From: Cyprinodon diabolis
Lineage: Eukaryota; Chordata; Actinopteri; Cyprinodontiformes; Cyprinodontidae
Direction of reading: 5' to 3'
DNA length: 64,000 nt
Assembly: GCA_030533445.1 (NCBI GenBank)
Contig: CM060080.1
Span: 24,314,552-24,378,551 of the forward strand
How positions within the stretch are numbered: position 1 is the stretch's first letter; every line of letters begins with the position of its first letter. A program made the position numbers and the translations under genes. The notes under the pieces were generated by a model. The model was not told where the DNA came from. It was given only the letters and a program-made list of their open reading frames with translations, and searched no databases. Positions 34,513 through 48,600 of this stretch are shown here, piece by piece.

Positions 34513-37500
34513 TTATCCGGTGGAAGATGAGAGGTTCGTGTTTTCTGTCCCACTGCTCTGGGTTTCAAGTTGTTTTTTGTCATCTACAACTATCCTGCTC
34601 GAAAAGTAGTAGTAGACGAACAGGAAAAATCCTGCAAACACACAAACACATAAGGAGTTGGTTTGATTATTTTTGGAAATTTTGTCATTTCTGTGAAATC
34701 CAGCATGTTATGAGTTATGTTTTGGCCTACCTTGAAAGGAGTTGAGGATGGTGAAGATGTAGTAGGAAGGAAGAAGCAGAGTGCCATAGCTAAAAAAAGC
34801 AAATCCCCATGTGATGCCCAAAAGAACGAAAAGACTAAGAAGAGAGAGAAACCTTTTCTTGGTGGAGCCGTTTTTTTTGGCTTTTACATCTTTAGATGCA
34901 AAGTATGTGATCTGCACAGCAGTTAAGATGAATATGGCTAAAGTGAAGAAAAATACAATGATATAGTAACCAATGTTTACACCTAGGTGGATTTTAGCAT
35001 CGGGGATCCAGCACCTAAGTGTCATGAAAGAAACACAGTCATTTTAGAGCATGTAAATTCAATTTAAAATTGTAATTATCTGTATTATTTCCTCACATGG
35101 TTGCTGAGGTTCCATTATAAGCAGAAATGGGAATGCTATCATATTTGCTTGCAGAAAGAAGTCCAACCACAACCAGACTTGGAATAACTGAAAAGATAGG
35201 AGCATTTTCTTTCAGCTTTTAGTGTCAACTCAAATTAATTAATGTTTTAAACTCAGATCTCTTACTCCATCCAGTGCAGCAAATCTTGAACACGTAGTAT
35301 TTGATGTCTGTGGGAACTTTCTGTAGATTGAAGTACAGGTGCAAAGCCTGCATGAAGAACCAAGTAAACGTGGCGAGCATGCTATAGTGCATAAATGCAG
35401 CCATCACCACACATGCTGCCATGTTATCCAGGTTAGCAATTGACTCGTTTATCAGAAAAGTTAAGTTCAGGAAGAACAAGGCAATGAAGAGATTCATCAG
35501 GATCTGTACCGCTTGGCTGGCTTTATTTTTCCTGTATGTCAAATAGTTTATGTTAACAAAACGTGAAGAGAGCAATCATAAAATTTAAAGGCTGATCATT
35601 TAATATTTATACCTTATGAGAAAATGCATGAAGAGAGCCACACCCAGGAAGAACATGGACATGCCGCAGCCGGCTTTTGTGATTTGGGTCAGTGCTTTCA
35701 AGTCAGCGGCACTGATCTGTCCAGTCATGTCATCAGTGGAATTACTAGGATTTCCATTACTATCGGAATTTCCTATGCCGAACGGTGACTGGTTTTAAAC
35801 AAGAACATTAAGTTAGAAAACAAGAAAAATATTAAAAGTGGTTTTAAGAAATCACATGGAAAATGTCCTACCATGAGAATCGCAAAAAAAGTAAGATGAG
35901 AGCATTGGCATGTGATGCTGTCATTGACGATATTTGTTAGACAACCATCAGTGACCCAGCTTAAATTTGTTCCTGATGGACAACATAAAGAGGAAGTAAA
36001 AGGATGTTTAATGGATTAAATGACACTCAGTTATGAAACTGTATGTTCAGTAAAACAGTGTTTTTTTTTGTTGTTGTTTTTTTTAAACAGATGATAGTCC
36101 AATAAAATCTGTTGATAAATCATTCCAGAGTTGTTTTTTTTCAGATGACAAATGTCCTTATTTGGAGAAAATGTCTACAGCATTTAAAGAAAGGACATGA
36201 TTTAATCTATAAATTTAATTTAAAGTGAGATAAATCAGCTGATATATCACAACTCTTAACCCATTATTTATAATCTTTACAAGACGGAAAGATGACCTGT
36301 GAAAGCAACCTACCAGAGCTGTTTCTCCCATCCCATGATACACATGTGGCGTTCAATCCAGTCTGTATAAGAGCAAAAATGAAACGTTTTGAACAGAAAT
36401 TGAATATTGGTATAAACATTGTCTACATCTCTTTACCGTGTTCACATTGGTGAAATGCATGTCGATGGTTTTTGCGAGATTATGTATGTTTGCTCCCATT
36501 TCAATCCCCAGCATAGTATTATCCAAAAGTGAGTGATTTTGGTCAATCTGTTGAGAATAGAATACATATTCTATTAAATGATTATGTGTAGTTTTTATGA
36601 GAATAAGATCTTCCTTGGTTTTTACCTGAGGCATGTCTGGAAAAACCATAACTCCTGCAAATGTGCCATTTTTTTCAACCGCCATTTCACAGGCTTCCTC
36701 AGGAAGGTATACGCTTTGAGAGAAGTACGTCAACGGGTCTTTTTCCTCGAGAACCTATTACAAGCAGACAATATTAGAAGAATTCAGATTATATTCATGG
36801 TAACTTCTCTGTAATCTTGTGTAAACAGATACTACTAACCTTTACTTTCTTTTCCAATGTAAAACCAAATTTTTGGCTTGTTTGATTTTTCAAGGGCAGT
36901 TTAGCAATCACCCCTGTAACGTTGCCCATTTTGATCTCTGCTGTACTTGCATTTCCCATCCGGTTTAGCATGGAGCCAAGATCATTCATGATATTTCTAT
37001 AGAGATAATAATGATTTAGGTTAAGTAATATTACCATTAAAGTTGCACAAAGACACAGCTCGTGGTGGTTGTTTTTTTCTGTCCCTTTAATTGTGAGATC
37101 GATAACTTATATTTACACTGCTTTTGTAGCACTTATAGGCATGTCCGAGTCTTCCAAGGTGATAGCCATATCTGGGCTGATCCCTGGTAGCTCACAATTT
37201 TTCTCACAATTTTTTGTAAAATTTTTAAACTCTAAGTCATATTTCCTCTTTTTTAAATCTGTAAAAAGACAGATATATGGTGTCAATATAATGTTTCTTT
37301 GATATTTGTTTTAAAGGAACTAATAAACACAAAATGACCTTCACATTTCTCTTCATGACACTTGTCACATTTAGTCAGCCTGATGTTTCTGCCACCTTAA
37401 AACGAATTATGAGACCATGTTAGGAGCAATCACTTTTCTGAACAAATCCAGCTTTAATCAGGACACTTACCTGGTTTTAGGCAGTTGTGAATTTGTAGGA

Positions 37501-38307
37501 TGAGACCTGAGGGGAAATATTTCATTCTTTGTTTAAAGATAAAACAGTGCAAAAAAATTAGAATATTTGCTACTTTTCCAACAGTAGGGGGCAACCTTTC
37601 CTCTTTGCTGTTTATAACTGCAGGATTATTATTATTATATATATTATTTTTTTTACCTTTCTTCTCATATAAAGCTGATGGCATACATGAGAAATTTCCG
37701 GATGTATTCTGCAACACTACAATGTCTTGCTCTTGTAGGGAACTTTCATTCAGAGTTATTTTGTAGGTGGTCTCGCTATGCTGAGTTAATTCTACATTGC
37801 AGTCAAAATCTTTGCAACACACTAAAAATGCACAATGTCAGAAATATTAAGTTAGTAAGAACAAAACCTTCATTTTTTTTAAACCATAGAAAACCAGAAA
37901 GTCTCTACCTTCATTGTTTCTGTTTTCCTGGATGTTAAAACAAAACTTTTCCTTAACAGGAGCTAGAAAATAAAACCACAAAATATATATTTTTTCTTAT
38001 TTTGAATATCCACTTTAAGGAGAATATTTCATGATGAAAAGCCAAGCTTACTTGATGGAAAAGTTGTACTGTTATCAATTTTACCACCGATAAACAGTAT
38101 CTTTTTAAACTCTGTAATAAATATAAAACAAATAAATAAGTGTTAAAACGAAAACAAATACATACTAGTTATGAATACAAATATGTTACAGTATTTACCT
38201 GGTGCATCAGAAACAGCATCACAAACAGGGTTCTGAAGCAAAAGCCCCAAAGAGAGAATAAAGGTCTTGAAAACCAACATCCAGTGAAGATTTAGTAGCC
38301 ATGCCAT
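34513..38307 (-). CDS. Adhesion GPCR with a single GAIN domain (ADGRG-like), 17 coding exons, 701 aa
   Basis: Cell-surface receptor paralogous to the gene at 8600..18207. Exons: 38307-38199, 38111-38052, 37962-37909, 37821-37657, 37506-37471, 37395-37339, 37258-37117, 36996-36840, 36754-36626, 36547-36437, 36362-36314, 35972-35872, 35788-35613, 35531-35266, 35187-35097, 35014-34731, 34631-34513. The total is 2106 nt with consistent phases. Protein: signal peptide 1 to ~31, N-terminal cassette to about 207 ([23 protein letters not shown]), GAIN about 208-390, 7TM 391-701. The GPS is CVSWDG...SWVTDGC...[13 protein letters not shown], predicting autocleavage between Leu383 and Thr384. The TM1 exon has an extra Ser/Asn-rich stretch of about 19 residues ahead of TM1 compared with the paralogue. 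Group VIII (ADGRG1/3/5-like) is inferred from GPS and TM motifs; the exact subtype and ligand are unknown. Confidence 0.88.
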
Positions 38308-38688
38308 TTTTAGAGCATATAAGAACGATTAGTTTGAAGTAAGCCAAAGATTATATGCATGTTCAAGTCCTGCTTTCATGAAGAGCTGCTTCTTTCACAC
38401 CATTCAGAAGAATTCTGCATAACATTTATTTTTACCAAGCCACAGTATGTCCCCATGTGGTGTCATAGATATACTATTTCACTTGCAAATGCAGTCTCGT
38501 TGTTTAGCACTGTTTACTTGGGGACTATTTCCCTACATTGTGACTGATAGAGGGCTGGTTAATGTTTTTATGTATGCAAAATTGATTTATATAGTCACCA
38601 AAAATTTCTATTTTTGTGCATACATATTTTATAGACGCTTTCTTTTACTTCATCTAATCTAATTATCTGGTCTTATTTACCCTGAATG

Positions 38689-39646
38689 CAGGGGCGGATC
38701 TAGAAAAATATTTATGGCGTGGCGATAGGGGGGCAGGAATTTTTGAGGGGTGGCAACATATGGCTTTTTTTTTTTACACTGAATTTAATCACATTTATCA
38801 CAGTTTGGTGAGAATAGTATGACCAGTAAGTGTTTCATGTGAAACAGTTCTTATTAGAAATACATCGTACAATGTGATCTCACTTAATAGGAGATAGAAG
38901 AATGATTACACTACTGTTAGAGGGGCATTATCACAGGAAAGGTATTAAGGTAAGACACAGGTGCAGAGTCGCAGATATGTGAGATTGACTGTCAGAGAGG
39001 CAGCTTTGCAGCATTTGCACAAGAAGAAACTATAGAAAGAAAAAGTTACCCATCAGACATCTATGGACTGAGCTGTACTAAAATGTGCATTACTACACAG
39101 TAGAAATAAATGGGTCAAGGCACTCAAACAAGGTACTGGACATCTATGTATTGTTTACTCTGAACACACATTTACCCCAATTTTTCCTCAGTAACTTGAC
39201 ATACAGCAGTTAAGGCAAAATGAAAGGGACATTTCATGTCAGGCCTAACTAACATCATAGTTAGAGAAATAATGTTCTGCAACCTGATTTTTATCATCTC
39301 AAAATCAGCATTGCAGCTATGCTAGCAACATTGTGCTTTCATTATGATTTAATTTCTCGATAGATAGTTATTCAGTTTTTACCTGTTTCATCCCGTGACT
39401 CCTCTCCTCATGACCCCTGGCTCCCCATTCAGTTTTTAAAACAAATCAGTCTCAGTTGCTCTCACGTCATCTCGTGCTGCATCCATTGCGGTCCGACATT
39501 GGAAATTAGCGGCTGTAATTCTCAAATTGTCCATAATTTATAAGCCTCGCCACCCCTACCGCCAACTGGGGTGGCAGCAGGGGTGGCAAGGCTGTCATTT
39601 AGGGTGGCATTTGCCACCCTATGCCACCCCAGTAGATTCGCCTATG
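38689..39646. mobile_element. Non-autonomous hAT-type transposon with 8-bp target duplication
   Basis: The left end is CAGGGGCGGATCTAG and the right end, inverted, is CATAGGCGAATCTAC (imperfect terminal inverted repeats). It is flanked on both sides by CCTGAATG (38681..38688 and 39647..39654), an 8-bp duplication typical of hAT. Subterminal GGGTGGC motifs occur in both orientations. It is 958 bp long with no transposase frame and lies 380 bp upstream of the single-GAIN receptor's start. Confidence 0.8.
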
Positions 39647-40529
39647 CCTGAATGTCAATTCACTATAAAAAAAAAAGGTTTTCACAATGGCAGACCAATT
39701 TCCTGGTTGTGTATGTATGCTACTAAACATATTGCTGTTTACCTTTAAGTTATGTAATTTTTAACCTATTTTAACTCCCGAACTTCACTTTTTGCACTCT
39801 CATGTACTGTATGCAAATGACCAAAGTATATTGACTACTGTGTAGTGCTACACACTAATGTTAGACAGATACAACACAACACTTTGAAAAGTTTTGAACT
39901 TAAAGGTAAAACTCCATCCCAGAGGCACTCAGCTGATGATCTTGATCAACCCTGCAACCACTTGATGTTTTACCATCTGACCAGCTTTTGAGTAAAATCC
40001 AGACCCTCTCAGAGACTGTGATATTGCAAGTATAAGCATGATAAAATAAAAAAAGCCTAGAAAAATTAAAATCCTCTAAATTTAATTTACAGCTGGGGGT
40101 TCTATCACTGGCAATCAGGTATGGCTAATGAAATCTCCGAAAAGAGGAAAAATGTCATGCTCAAGTCTTTTAAAATAATAATAATAATAATTTTTAAAAA
40201 AGTATTTTAAGCATTTTAGCCAGAAAAGGAAATTCAACCTATTGCTAAGGGTTCTTGACTCCAGTAAAGCAGAGCATTGGGCCAAACAGCAAAAATATTA
40301 ATTTGAACATAAATTCCTTCTTTCTAACATTGGTTGAACAGGATGCAGGTTTTCCTCCCCTCTGCAGGACACCTACAAGGATGGAGGATGGAGCTTCAAA
40401 GGGCGTCCCTAAACCCTGAAGGAAAGCCATGAAGAACTACGCATGGACAGAACCCAAAAGGGGCCACACTCTTAAGATCACCTAAATGTTTACCCCTGAA
40501 GTAAAAGGGGCAGACATTCAGGTAAGTAT

Positions 40530-40675
40530 GTCCGTCCGTCCGTCCATCCATCCATCCATCCATCCATCCATCCATCCATCCATCCATCCATCCATCTTCT
40601 CCCACATTCTCCCACCTATCTATCAGGATCACGGAGGAGCTGGTCCCTATCTCCAGCAGTCTATATGTGAAAGGC
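40530..40675 (-). mobile_element. Non-LTR/SINE tail with (GGAT)n, minus orientation
   Basis: The complement reads AGACTGCTGGAGATAGGGAC, CTCCGTGATCCTGATAGATA and then about 60 bp of GGAT repeats. Same family as the copies at 6745, 12400 and 56500. Confidence 0.65.
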
Positions 40676-40699
40676 GGGTCCACTTATTACATTTAATTG

Positions 40700-43420
40700 C
40701 TATATAAGCCAGAAAAATCCTTTTTAAGTAAGTTTTCCTGTGTGTTCTAGACATTAGATCATTGTCTAAGCAGCTAACAGCTACATAGCATTAATAAATG
40801 TTTATGTATTTTAGTATTCCCTAAAGAGTAATCACTTTATGTAAAGAAATAATAATCTAAATGTTTTGATATCTGGCTAAGCATGCAATCTATTACAATA
40901 TTATTTCATCATTTCGTTGACATCTCTGATTTGCAGTGTGAATTAATTTGGACACATTCCAATTCCTCTAAACGAGTTTAAAAACTAATTTGACCACATT
41001 CCAACTTCATCAAAATCAACTTTGGTTCTCAAACACAAAAGCCACACTGAACTGTGATATGATTGCATCCTTTTAATGTTATATTTTCAAGCATTTCATT
41101 TGCCTTTTCATCTACATGTACTTAGGAGCTATACGTTTTAATTGGGTTTACTAGCTTTGTTAAGAATTTTTAGCTAAAATATGTTTGATCGAGAATTACT
41201 TTTAAAGATATATATATTTTTTATATTTTAAAAGGGCAATTATTAATGTTTTCTAAATATGTGCAAGGCTATATATTAAATGACTAAATATATAACTTTC
41301 ATATTACTTATATAACATAACATAAATGCATACATCTTCACAACATTTTTACAGTGTCCCCTGGGTGTACAGTAAAATTAAAAAGAGGCTGGTTAAAAAT
41401 TATATTTAAGAGGGTTTGAAAACCACATTTCAAAGATACCTTAGACTTTTGGGGAAAAAAGTCTAAGGTAAAATGTTTTGCCTAATACTCTGCTTTTACT
41501 TACAAAATGGTTAAGCTTTTTTTTTTTATATAAAAAACTAATATAGTACTTAACAAAAAAAAACAACAACAAAAAAAAACATACTAACATCCAAAGAGGG
41601 TGTAGGAAGTAAAATGGTCTGATGCTGCTTTGCTGCTTAAGAAGTTGGACCACTTAGTCTATGGAACCACTATAAAAGGCCATTGTGCACAAAAAATCCT
41701 CCAATATGGATGCAAAGAAACAATAAGGTGGGAAAGACACAATTAGGAAATAAGATTAGAAGGCAGTGGCAGTTAGTTTTCACATATTGACTTGTTGGTT
41801 TATCTTTTATCCCAGATATATTAAACTATCATTTCAAAGCCGCTTATATTTACTGAGGTTATCATTGTATTTAACCTTCATTTGATTATCTAAAACATTT
41901 ATCCAGAATGGAAAAGAGGAAAGTATTTTAGAAATATATAAAGGACATGTGCTGTTTTACTGAATTTGTTCATTACAAGTCTATACTGAAAGCAATTTGT
42001 CAACATGAGGCTGCTTTTAGCATTCTAATCCTACAGACTGGCATTTACAACATAAAACTAAAAAGTAAGTCCATGTCCTAGGTTCAGTTTTACATGATCA
42101 AACATTCCCTGTTTTCCTACTGGTGATCTGATGCAAATTAAGTAAACAAATAACTGCGAAACTTTAGCAGTGCCTGTTTGCATTTCCAGGAGAAAGGCTT
42201 GATTCATAACTGAACATGGTGATGGTTATACATTTGTCTATCCTAAATAAATACGGAGAGCATTACAGTACAGTGGAAATGTAAGGTAGATTGGAACGTT
42301 TTTGTGAGCTAATTAGAGAATAATCTATATAAAGATTTGTATACTAACAATTTGTTTATTGTGAAATCTGCAGTAAATTAATCAAATGTATGTTTTTTGA
42401 TGATCACAATTAATAAATGGCCTTGAATGCTAAAAACCGTAGGGTACCATATTAGGGTTAGGGTTAGCTAACCTAACACTTTACAGAAAATTTCTATCAT
42501 CTACATTTCACTTTGAAGCTGCAGCCCTAAATTAGATGTTTTTTTTGTTCATTTTTTTGTCCTTTGTAGCTTTGTTGCAAAGGACTGTGACATGAGTGTG
42601 GCATTATACTTACTTTTCCTAGGTAAATTGTAGTTAGACTATTTCTGCTCACTATCAACCACATCTATGTCACACTCCTCCACCCCTGTCACCACTGTAG
42701 CAGACTTCAAAACTTACAAAACCTCCATGTTTTGCAAACACTTTAAGGAAGTCCATAGACCAGATAGGTTTTGCCATACACAGCTTCTTTATCAATTATA
42801 TATATATATATAAATAAATATATCACTAGATACATGTTACATTTCAAAGAGTTTGGAAAAGTGTACTGGAATGGTCTCCATGTTGTGTCATATTCTTGAT
42901 GATTGCCCAGCAAAATAACTGTCTTCCAAATTTATTTCATACTGGTACTTTATCTAAGAGCCGGTGTTCAAGACTTGGGAAGGAGGTTGATTTTCAGGAC
43001 AGTAGTATACGCCTTTTATGAAACACCATCTGCAAACCCAAGTTGAATTTCAAGCCATATGCAAAGCAGCCAAGCATCTCAATAGACAGTCAGATACAAA
43101 ACCAAAATGATGAGCTAGGGCCCCTTCAGTGGAACATTTGTGTCATTGAGAGGACACAGCTGAAAATATGTTTTTAAACTTAATTTGTGATAAAGGAACC
43201 ACCTTAAATTGTATTCTCCAGCAGGAAGAATTTAAATATCAAGAATTAATTTGTGATAAGGCAAGTTCCTATAGTTTTGTTTGTATGTCTGAATGCAGAG
43301 TTTAAACCCATGATTCCCATAGATAATCTGACAGTAAAGAAGGAGTGAAAAAGAAATTTAGATAATAATTGTTTTCAAAATAAACATAGACAATGGTGAA
43401 ATACTACCATCAATATACAG
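40700..43420. other. Intergenic, no supportable gene
   Basis: AT-rich, with a short TA microsatellite near 42797. Some stretches (42.6..43.1 kb) look like decayed repeat, but I could not place them. Confidence 0.45.
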
Positions 43421-43429
43421 ATAAGTTTA

Positions 43430-44640
43430 TGTCATAATACATTTCCATTTTCTGACCCAGGATCAAAAAGGGTTTTTGGCAGATTTAGACCCATATAGAG
43501 TTTTTTGGAACACCGGATTAACATCTGATTTAATAAATGAAATGTTTTCTTTCAAGCAAATGTATTCTAAGTCATTTTGTGTTGTTCAGGAACAGAAAAT
43601 AACCACAACAAGCTGATATGTCACTATTAGTGAAAGTTTCAGATTGCAACCAGGAGGTGTTGCTGTTCCCTGCCTTATAGGCAGATGGCTCAGGTACATA
43701 AATGGGCAGATTCTAAAACAGATATTAATTCTGGATAAACTAACCATTTTAATTGCATTGACCAATTGAATTGCATGGTTAAAGGCATTTTCCTAATGTC
43801 AACTCTTGCTTTAAGGTTTTCTATAAGATGGGAAAATATAGTGGTTGGTGTTAAACAGATTTTTTTGGAATATCATGTCGATTTCATTCCAAAATAATCA
43901 CTCATCACTCTAAAGTGCAACGTTTTCCAATATTGAGGAGATGGTCATAAACTTATTTAAACCACAATTTATTATATAGCGAGAAATGTTACCAAGTTGA
44001 TTCAAGAAAAACCAAAAGAGGTGGAGTAGAATTCTTAGGTTGGTTCAACAGACAGTTGATCATTAGTGTAAAATACAACAGTGGTCTCTGTCTTGCCTTA
44101 ATTGATACCTCTAATTGTACAATGGGGAAAATCCTTGTCCCATCTAGTTTAAAAATAAGATCAACCAGTAGGGGTTATAGAGGGTCTACCTGGCACATAC
44201 CTCACTGTTACTAAAAAGGTTTGGATCTGTTCCCTTTTAAGTATGAAAAAATTCATTGATTCGAGTAGAACATCTTGAACCATCTAAGAAAGATATCAAA
44301 ACAAAACTTCTCAAGTGCTGGAAAAACATATTATTGTGTTAAGAAGTGTCACCATTAGCCATTATGTAATTTGTTTTAAAAAAGTTATGCATTTTTTATT
44401 CATGAAAAAAGAATGTCTTGCTCACAATACAGTAAGCATGTTTGTTCTGGACATATAATATTTCATATACTTTCACTTAGTTAATCAGGTTTTCATTGTT
44501 GTTTTTAAGTCCATGATTTTATAAAGAAATGGGTCTATAACTGCAAGGATCAATGTCATTCTTGCCATTTTGCATGAGGATGCAGACATTAGCATCACAT
44601 AGCGTAGATATTTCTTTTTTGTAAATTCAAATCAAGGGTA
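43430..44640 (-). mobile_element. Heavily degraded L1-like reverse transcriptase region
   Basis: The minus strand near 44.6 kb reads NVCILMQNGKNDIDPCSYRP followed by ISF, the hallmark 'L..K..(D)...C.SYRPISL' of L1-type RT. Downstream frames are full of stops, and only fragments compatible with later RT motifs can be seen. Extent is uncertain. Confidence 0.4.
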
Positions 44641-44689
44641 AAACCCAACATTGATTATTAGTTGAATGATAATAATGGATATCTCCTTA

Positions 44690-45610
44690 TTCACCAAGGT
44701 TTTTTTGTCTTTAACTCAATGTTGCCTTCATTTAGAAGGGATTGAATTGATTTCAGATAATAAAGCAAAAAATCTTGGTGTTACTTTTAATTAGGACCTC
44801 TCATTTAAATCTCATATCAAATAGGTCTCTAAAATTTCCTTCTTTCATCTGCGGAACATTAGAAAAATCCTGTCCAGGGGTGATGCTGATAAACTAGTCC
44901 ATGCATTTATTACTTCAAGGTTGGATTATTGTAATTCTTTACTATCAGGAAGTCCCCAAACTGTAGTTAAAAGCCTTCAGCTGATCCAAAATGCTGCAGC
45001 CAGAGTTCTGATGAAAATTAAAAAGAGAGATCATATCTCTCCTATCCTGGCTTCTCTTCACTCTTTTCCTATTAAATCCAGAATATAATTTAAAATTCCC
45101 CTTCTGACATATTATAAAGCCTTCAATGGCCATGCTCCATCTTATATCAGAGATATGATTGGTCCTCATTTTCCTAACAGAGCACTTTGCTCTCAGTCTG
45201 CAGGTTTAGTAGTGGTTACTAGAATTTCTATAAGTAGAATGGGAGGCGGAGATAGACACCATGTCTACTTTTAAGGGTAGGCTTAAAACTTTCGCTTGTG
45301 ATAAAGCTTATAGTTAGAGTGGTTCAGGTTATCCTGAGCTATCTCTATAGTTATGCTGCTATAGGCTTAGACTTCTGGAGCATATGGGGACCGTTTTTTA
45401 ATAATTCTGCTTCAATCTATCTCTATTCTCCCATTCTGCAGAATTTGTTAGTTCATTTTCTCTCACTGCTTTTCCTCACAGTAGCTTCATCTGGTCTTTT
45501 CCTGTTTGGCTGTGACGCCATCCTGGAGAGGGGTGTCAGCTAGACTTAGACTTAGACAGATTTTATTTTGTCATTTTGTACACACAAGTGTAAACAAAAA
45601 TAAATTTTGT
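44690..45610 (+). mobile_element. Degraded LINE (RT C-terminal region) with 3' tail
   Basis: Plus-strand frames read NLGVTF, DLSFKSHI, FHLRNIRKILS, DADKLVHAFITSRLDYCNSL, LQLIQNAAARVLMK, RDHISPILASLHSFPIKSRI and APSYIRDMI. This is the familiar C-terminal end of a widespread fish non-LTR element. Stops, for example after SRI, and frame changes inactivate it. A separate repeat (AGACTTAGACTTAGAC..TTTATT, 45541..45610) adjoins it. Confidence 0.65.
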
Positions 45611-45619
45611 TAAGTACAG

Positions 45620-48600
45620 CTCTCTAGACTATTTCAGTTTTTAATTGATAATGGCTATGCTGCTGTCATTAAGATCTTTGTTTGTGGGTGTTGGAGTTCA
45701 GCCTGTTTTTCAGTGTAGTCCTGGTTTTCTGACTGTGACTAACTGTATGTGCTTTCATCACCTGACATTGGAGCGGACTCTGAGCTCGTCTGCCTGACTG
45801 TGGGCTTCCTGGACAGGGCTGCCAATGGAGCTGGTTAACAGTTGCTATTTGTATTTCTGCTTCTTTTACATAACATAGCCTACCTAAAGCGAATGAATGA
45901 AGTTCCCAGCTGGCATTGATGAGGTGTAGTAACGCCGGAGTAGTTCTTGCTTTTGACAGATGTCAAGTAGTCCCCCGTCAGTGCTACACACATTGCCTCT
46001 ACCAACTTTTCCTTTTCACGGATTTCTCTATGTCATGCTTGTCCTTTATTCTCCTTATGATATTTCACCTTGCAGGTAGTTTCAAAAATGGGTCACCTTT
46101 GGCCGCCTGGGGAACAAGGTGGAGTCTATCATCTTCGCTCATGCTGATGGGCTGGAGGCTGGTGGCTATCTACTAAGCAAAGAGATTGGTAATCCTGGCT
46201 GAAAGCTATGCTTTTGGGCTGCCTCAGTTGAACTCAAATATTATAGTTAGACGAACACGACTCTTCAACTGCATGTGCTAATACTGCACTACATCAGTGC
46301 TTGGCTAAGGGATGCTTTGTTTTAGGTAGTACTTGAAACTGGAATTTCACATTGCACAAGAAGCAAACAGCTTTACTCTCTTCGAGATTTTCATTGGGAA
46401 GCTGCTAAAAAATAAATTTATCCTGAAGCAAACCTGGCAGCTTTATAGCTGCATCCTTGGCTGTTAGTTATTAACAGCCATGGAGTTATGGATACTTTTC
46501 TTGTTATTGATTTATTCATTGGATGTTTTTGTTCAATATAGATTGTCATATTTTATTTTTTATTAACTCATTGAAGTATGTCACTTTTGGCTCTTTTTTA
46601 TTATAATTTAGGTCATGGGTAAATAGTTTCAAATCTTTGAAAAAAGTTAATAAATACTTTACTGCAGGTTTTTTCCAAAAAGTCCATAATTTATGTCTGA
46701 TTTGGATTTTACTACTGAAATTCAATTATTTAAGGTATTAAAATGTGCTTCTTATGTACTGTTGCTTTAGAAAGGTTTTTAGAAGTGAAGGATTTTGATA
46801 TCCTGAACACAATCATGGCAAATTTCATAAAACTGCCCCTCTTAAGATTTCAGCAAGCAATTTTATCTTCTTAAATATCAAACGGTTCCCTGCCCGTATT
46901 GGCAGCATTAACCTATTGCAGGTGTTTATTTTTACAAAGTATCACTGACCAGTCTTGACAAAAGTGAGAAATGGTTTTTATACCTCAAGGCCAGTCGATA
47001 AACATGCAGAAAGGGGGAAGGAGAGGTGCATTACAGAAGATGAACTTTATATGAACCTGTAAAAAATGTGCTAATACTGCCTCCTGGTGAAAATATGACA
47101 GCTGGTGCTACAGGCACCTGTGATGAAATATTTAACACAATATAGACCTTAATATTACAAAGGCTGTTTTGATCTAAAAACCTCTGGCCTAAACCAAGGA
47201 TAGGCTTTATGTTACCATAAACAGGGAGAAATCGGATCAATTACAGAAAAACTATATAAATTAAAGTCTCTGTAGATGTGAACAGTTTGGTAATATCTTG
47301 ACTTGACTCTGGGAAGCTGTAAAACCAATTTTCAGCTCAGAAGGATCTATTAATGAATTTAAGTCCTAGTTTTCCTGACTGGATTTATTGATGGATTTAT
47401 ATATTGACAGTTTTCACAATGAGCCTAATTATGGCAGAGTTCAATGTAGGCGGGGGGGGGGGGGGGGGGGGGGGGATCTAATAATCAAACAGTTATATAA
47501 TTCAGAATCAAAAGCAAACTGCATTAAAATAAAGATGATACTGTATTTAATGATAGATATTGTGAGTAACTCCAATGATAATGTGTTTTTGCCACTCAGT
47601 AATAAACAGACTTGTTCCTGATCTGATGTAAATCATGGCTTAAGACCTTTTTTTGTTTTCTACAGCAGCTAAACCTCACTCTGCCAGAGCTATGAGCTCT
47701 GTGCCGTATGGCAGATGAATATTTGATGTCCCCTAATGGATCTTTTGCTGTCACGCTGGAGCTTTTTCCATCCCACCTCTTTCACTAGAGAGCTGTAGCA
47801 GTGATGTTTGGTCAGCATTTGTTGTAGGAATCTTACCCAATGAATCTGGTTGTTTGGTGGAGTAATGTGGCAGCTGCTGTTGTTTCAGCAAGGGAGATTC
47901 CCATGCAGACAACTGCTGGAAATTCTGGCGCTTCGTGTTGGACAGAGCAGTTTTGTGTACACAGAGACTCTTCGTAACCCTTGCCACAACCTTATTATTG
48001 CTTATCAAATAGCCCACAGGTCAACTACATACCCACCAATAAAACATAGATATGTGTCAATATTTGTATGAGCCAGGTATGAAATATTGTCTATAAATCA
48101 CATTGTAGATATTTAGAGCCAAGCACATGAGAGATCAGACACCACTGGGCTTTCCAATTTAAAAAGTGACATTGAGGCATTGCAGTTACACATTTGCTGG
48201 ATGACCTCATCCTCCATGCAGCACAATCTATAACTATCTAGCAGAGATGTCACTAAGAGTAATGTTTCACTCTTGGCTTGGCACGGTAAAATGATCTTGT
48301 AAACAAAGTGTTTGGGAGTCTTCAGAGTTTTTGATAGAGGATATGAAGAGATGAAGTAGGAGCGTGCGTAGTCTGGTGTTGGGATTTGGAATCTCCGATA
48401 GTGTTTTCATGTAAAAAGCGCCTTTTTTGACGCATTTGCATGTATGAGCATGTATGTACAGTATATGAGTCCTTTAAATGCCATTCTAGGATATTCTTTT
48501 TGTTCTTGTTTTGGACTTAGGATTACACTGAATGTCCATTGTTATAATCAGGAGGATGACTTCATACTTTAGCAAGGAGCACTTTCCCTGAAAATGTACA

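Noticed and set aside
40396..40707. Frames rich in DGWM or SIHP repeats
   Set aside because: Translations of the GGAT/ATCC microsatellite tail.
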